Shown here piece by piece: positions 31,513 to 33,922 of a DNA stretch of 33,922 nt. The DNA lies in assembly GCA_934589065.1 (NCBI GenBank), contig CAKTNN010000022.1:1-33922 (forward strand). The letters are read 5' to 3'. How positions within the stretch are numbered: position 1 is the stretch's first letter; every line of letters starts with the position of its first letter. A program made the translations under genes and the position numbers. The notes under the pieces were generated by a model that worked only from the letters and a program-made list of their open reading frames with translations, did not search any database and was not told the origin of the DNA. The stretch is from an uncultured Oscillospiraceae bacterium. GTDB taxonomy: Bacteria > Bacillota > Clostridia > Oscillospirales > Oscillospiraceae.

Positions 31513-32228
31513 TGTTCCAGCTCCTTCCACAGCCGAATAACGGTATTTGCAATCAGCGCTCCGGAGCTTTCCGGGGCGATTTTACCGGGCAGACCTCTAG
31601 CCCACAGAACCCGGTCGCTGATAATGCCGGGGGAGGAGGCCAGATCGATGAGCAAGCCGGGACACCGTTTGGCAGTTTCCTCGTCTAGTATAATCGCCGG
31701 GACTGTGTTCACGATCAGCTCTAATTGGGGGAGAAGAGAAAGCGTTTGCGTTTCGTCAATGGCGCAGTATCCAAGTGCAGACAATAGAGCACGGTCTTCC
31801 GGCTTTCGGGCGAAAACAAAACAGTCGGCATCCAGAGCGCGAAGGTACTTTGCCAGCAGTTTGCCAATTCTGCCCCAACCGATCACCAGTACGGGCAGAT
31901 GAAGCAGCGTTCGGTTTAGCTCCTTACAGATCAGTCGCAGTGCACAGCGGGCAGTGATGTCTGCATTTGCTGCCGTGTATTGGGGGTCCTGAAGTAAATC
32001 CACAGGCGTTATTTGCATAGGCAGCCCACGCAGGCGTCCTCCGAAAACCGGTGTTCCGGGTGGGAGCTGCGCCATTTGTGCCGTAACATTTGCGGGGCCG
32101 GGAACGTCCAATAGGACGCCTTGCGTTTTGAAAGAGAATTCTGTTTCGGTTTCTATTCCGGCTTTGCGCAATGCTTCGCAGGCGTAAGCATGGGAAGGGG
32201 CAGAGCCCAAACACCAGATTGATGGCAT
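31509..32228 (-). CDS. dpaA: Dipicolinate synthase subunit A (short form)
   Basis: A 239-residue Rossmann-type subunit (SpoVFA family). The nucleotide-binding glycine motif is VLVIGWGRIGKLLAKYLRAL, and LIVNTVPAIILDEETAKRCPGLLIDLASSPG and GLPGKIAPESSGALIANTV are family landmarks (NTVPAIIL, IDLASSPG, GLPGKIAP). It is about 55 residues shorter than Bacillus DpaA, with a condensed N-terminal domain. Two ATGs are close together. The one at 32228 stands seven bases after AAAGGAGG and is preferred over 32234, which lies almost against it. A sigma-K-like promoter precedes it. Confidence 0.93.
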   Translation of the reverse strand: MPSIWCLGSAPSHAYACEALRKAGIETETEFSFKTQGVLLDVPGPANVTAQMAQLPPGTPVFGGRLRGLPMQITPVDLLQDPQYTAANADITARCALRLICKELNRTLLHLPVLVIGWGRIGKLLAKYLRALDADCFVFARKPEDRALLSALGYCAIDETQTLSLLPQLELIVNTVPAIILDEETAKRCPGLLIDLASSPGIISDRVLWARGLPGKIAPESSGALIANTVIRLWKELEQ

Positions 32229-32248
32229 TGACATTCCTCCTTTGACTC

Positions 32249-32276
32249 AAAATATGCGATCTAAGAAGAACTGGTG
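32249..32276 (-). promoter_or_regulatory. Sigma-K-like promoter of dpaA-dpaB
   Basis: On the minus strand CACC (32273-32276), 16 bp, CATATTTT (32249-32256) fits the sigma-K pattern mACm - 16/17 - CATAnnnT. No sigma-A pair is seen. Sigma-K control of dipicolinate synthase is established in Bacillus. Confidence 0.7.
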
Positions 32277-32286
32277 CAGGATGGTC

Positions 32287-32314
32287 TTGATTTTTTAGCG
32301 GGATTTCGTATAAT
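32287..32314 (+). promoter_or_regulatory. Sigma-A promoter of the DUF4364 gene
   Basis: TTGATT (32287-32292), 16 bp, TATAAT (32309-32314). The predicted start near 32321 excludes the upstream in-frame starts at 32274 and 32313. Confidence 0.85.
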
Positions 32315-32333
32315 GGTACAAGAGGTGAAGTTT

Positions 32334-32882
32334 ATGCAAAGATTGGGCTTTATTCATGATATGCTGGATGTGAAGGTATTGGTGCTGTTTGTCATGGCAA
32401 GGGTGAGCTATCCGGTGAATATCCAGCAGATTTATGAACTGTGCTACCAGGATGATTGCCTCAGCTATTTTGATGTATGTACTGCGGTTCCGGAAATGGT
32501 CACCAGCGGTCACCTGAAGGAATTGGAGAACCAGACTTACGAAATCACGGAAAAGGGCAGGGCGGATGGATCTCTTACAGAGGATTCTATCGCCTATACG
32601 GTGAAATGCAAAGCGGATAACGCGGTTGCTCGCTTTAACCGTCAGATTCGCCGCTCCAGCTTTGTAAAAACCCAGGTTATTCCCAGAGAGAGCGGAGATT
32701 TTTCCGTTGTTATGGCGCTGGATGATGAGGTCGGGAATCTGATGACGCTGGAGCTCGTGGCGCCGAACCAAAGACAGGCGGTGCGCTTGAGCAAGCTCTT
32801 TGAAAAGAAGGCAGAAAACATTTATAATCTGACAATGACGGAGCTTCTGGATGACGAGGAAAAGGCAGACGAAGAGGAGTAA
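32334..32882 (+). CDS. DUF4364 family protein (winged-helix-like)
   Basis: A 182-residue protein I assign to DUF4364. The first 80 residues look like a winged helix: DVKVLVLFVMARVSYPVNIQQIYELCY, DVCTAVPEMVTSGHLKELEN, YEITEKGRADG (landmarks PVNIQQIYELC and YEITEKGR). The rest is a conserved alpha/beta part, ending in an acidic tail (LLDDEEKADEEE). It is probably a DNA-binding or regulatory protein, but its targets are unknown. ATG at 32334 follows AGAGGTG and a sigma-A promoter. It diverges from dpaA and precedes hpf, which has its own promoter. Confidence 0.85.
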   Translation: MQRLGFIHDMLDVKVLVLFVMARVSYPVNIQQIYELCYQDDCLSYFDVCTAVPEMVTSGHLKELENQTYEITEKGRADGSLTEDSIAYTVKCKADNAVARFNRQIRRSSFVKTQVIPRESGDFSVVMALDDEVGNLMTLELVAPNQRQAVRLSKLFEKKAENIYNLTMTELLDDEEKADEEE

Positions 32883-32918
32883 GAAGCGGTTCTTTTGGTA
32901 ATATTGTCGGTATCCCCT

Positions 32919-32946
32919 TGCCGAAACCGGAAAATCATGGTATAGT
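32919..32946 (+). promoter_or_regulatory. Sigma-A promoter of hpf
   Basis: TTGCCG (32919-32924), 17 bp, TATAGT (32941-32946). A small hairpin ACCGG-AGAA-CCGGT (32955-32968) lies in the short leader before the ribosome binding site. Confidence 0.8.
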
Positions 32947-32990
32947 TTTACTACACCGGAGAACCGGTTATACGAAAGGAGTTGCCGTAT

Positions 32991-33527
32991 ATGAAGTTCC
33001 AGTATAGTGAGAAAAAGGTTAAGCTGCCTGAGAACGTCCATGCTTATGCCGAGAAAAAGGTTATGAAGCTGGCCCGGTATTTTGAGGACGATGCGGAGGC
33101 ACTCATCGTATTTTCTGTAGAAAAAAACCAGAATAAGGCAGAGCTCACGGTACATGGTGCCGGAACCTGGTTCCGTGCCAGCGAGAGTACATCGGATATG
33201 TTTGCCTCCATCGATGCAGCCATCGGAACCATCGAAGGCCAGATCCGTAAGAATAAAACAAGACTTGCCCGGCGACTGCGCCAGGATGCCTTTACCCGCA
33301 CCATAGAGGAAACCTCGTTTATCCCCCAAGAGGAAGAGGAGGATATCTCTATTACAAAGATGAAGCATTTCTATATGCGCCCTATGACCAGGGAGGAGGC
33401 AGTGCTGCAGATGGAGCTGCTAAACCATTCCTTCTTTGCATTCCGGGATACCGACAATGGCGGAACCTTTGCAGTGGTGTATAAGCGGAATGATGGCGGG
33501 TATGGTCTGATTGACGATACAGAGTAA
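32991..33527 (+). CDS. hpf: Long-form ribosome hibernation promoting factor
   Basis: A 178-residue protein of the HPF/RaiA family. The N-terminal domain (residues about 1-100, MKFQYSEKKVKLPENVHAYAEKKVMKLARYF) binds the 30S decoding centre. The C-terminal domain (about 118-178, KMKHFYMRPMTREEAVLQMELLNHSFFAFRD) dimerises and pairs two 70S ribosomes into inactive 100S particles. This long form is the single hibernation factor of Firmicutes. The ATG at 32991 lies nine bases after AAAGGAG. A TTG three codons earlier touches the binding site and is rejected. It is monocistronic, between its own promoter and terminator. Confidence 0.96.
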   Translation: MKFQYSEKKVKLPENVHAYAEKKVMKLARYFEDDAEALIVFSVEKNQNKAELTVHGAGTWFRASESTSDMFASIDAAIGTIEGQIRKNKTRLARRLRQDAFTRTIEETSFIPQEEEEDISITKMKHFYMRPMTREEAVLQMELLNHSFFAFRDTDNGGTFAVVYKRNDGGYGLIDDTE

Positions 33528-33536
33528 GCGATTCTT

Positions 33537-33564
33537 TCCGGGGCCTTCGGGCCCCGGATTTTTT
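33537..33564 (+). terminator. Rho-independent terminator after hpf
   Basis: TCCGGGGCC-TTCG-GGCCCCGGA, a perfect 9-bp stem with a stable TTCG tetraloop, followed by six T residues. Confidence 0.97.
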
Positions 33565-33586
33565 GCTTTTAAGGAGAGAAAAAGAC

Positions 33587-33615
33587 TTGACAAATCTGTT
33601 TGCCCATGATAACAT
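33587..33615 (+). promoter_or_regulatory. rRNA operon promoter P1
   Basis: TTGACA (33587-33592), 17 bp, TAACAT (33610-33615). Confidence 0.85.
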
Positions 33616-33681
33616 ATCAAGGCTATTTGTGAGCTGCGATTTTGATTATGTCGAAAACATAAAGAATTTGTAAAAAAGTTC

Positions 33682-33710
33682 TTGACAAATGAACGGTTTT
33701 ATGATAGCTT
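33682..33710 (+). promoter_or_regulatory. rRNA operon promoter P2
   Basis: TTGACA (33682-33687), 17 bp, TAGCTT (33705-33710), 95 bp downstream of P1. The -10 is weak, but tandem promoters of this spacing are typical of rRNA operons. Confidence 0.6.
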
Positions 33711-33715
33711 TAAGG

Positions 33716-33904
33716 GGCTTTCTGAGGAAAGCAAGATTCTGTACCTTGTAAATTGAATAACGTTAAGACAAACTAAACACCTTGGACAATTAATGGAATT
33801 GTTTAAGCGTAAGCGAAAACAGCCAACGAAAATTCTTGAGTAATTAATGCTAGAAGCAGATTATTCAAAAACTTGATTTGAAGCCTTCGGGCTTTAGATA
33901 CAAT
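33716..33904 (+). other. rRNA operon leader with boxA-like element
   Basis: No reading frame is supported here. The block CTGTACCTTGTAAATTGAATAA (abbreviated: ACCTTGTAAATTGAATAA, 33743-33760) resembles the boxA antitermination region of Firmicute rrn leaders. GAATTGTTTAAGCG and a small hairpin AAGCC-TTCG-GGCTT (33881-33894) stand just before the 16S start. These leader sequences normally pair with the 16S 3' flank for RNase III processing. Confidence 0.7.
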
Positions 33905-33922
33905 TTTTTGAGAGTTTGATCC
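33905..33922 (+). rRNA. 16S rRNA, 5' end only (runs off window)
   Basis: TTTTTGAGAGTTTGATCC matches the universal start of bacterial 16S rRNA (GAGAGTTTGATCCTGGCTCAG region). Only about 18 bases are inside the window. The exact mature 5' end is uncertain by a few bases. Confidence 0.9.

Noticed and set aside
32883..32990. raiA-motif structured RNA upstream of hpf
   Set aside because: The gap is only about 100 bases and already holds a promoter, a 5-bp hairpin and the ribosome binding site, too short for the roughly 200-nt raiA RNA.

Overview
The window reads as chromosomal DNA of a spore-forming anaerobe of class Clostridia, probably an Oscillospirales/Oscillospiraceae-type gut bacterium (inference). 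The reasons are both dipicolinate synthase subunits behind a sigma-K-like promoter, a SpoVB-type flippase, a long-form hibernation factor, an S-box (SAM-I) riboswitch on metK, consensus sigma-A promoters with AGGAGG ribosome binding sites, several TTG starts, and a REP/MITE-like palindrome with a GTCATTGCG core. No phage, IS transposase, CRISPR array or plasmid function is visible.

Layout. 1-980: a tRNA-Asp (first base outside the window) and two small hypothetical genes on the minus strand. 993-11091: a sugar locus. A ChvE/MmsA/MmsB-type monosaccharide ABC transporter (minus strand) diverges from an AraC-family regulator, followed on the plus strand by xylulokinase, a DUF4867/cupin-like protein, an L-fucose/arabinose-isomerase-family enzyme and cutC. 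No aldolase gene is present, so the likely route is transport, isomerisation and C5 phosphorylation into the pentose phosphate pathway. 11171-14322: a copper-efflux operon, csoR-copA-copZ, behind a promoter carrying two CsoR-type operators. 14404-16750: a xpaC-telA pair (minus). 16876-18313: a two-gene operon encoding an OadB-like sodium-pump beta subunit and a 41-residue OadG-like membrane peptide. Its leader matches the yybP-ykoY manganese riboswitch, with a terminator that shares the P1 strand. This is the most interesting feature in the window.

18374-22546 (minus) holds envelope and DNA-repair genes: a tandem-OB SSB-like protein, nth, a SpoVB-like flippase, a 77-residue protein and an acyltransferase. 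22610-24779 is a divergent AraC regulator and MFS transporter pair, followed by a 145-bp palindromic element. 24943-27321 (minus) holds glpK and a rhomboid-fold protein that has lost the catalytic motif and gained a zinc-ribbon tail. 27422-30896 (plus) is SAM-riboswitch-metK and nadE. 30940-32228 (minus) is dpaA-dpaB. 32287-33527 (plus) is a DUF4364 gene and hpf. The window ends in a tandem rRNA promoter region, an rrn leader and the first bases of a 16S rRNA gene.

Coordinates were read by eye. Starts were chosen from ribosome binding sites and promoters, so several differ from the longest possible reading frame. Family assignments rest on recognised motifs and not on database searches.
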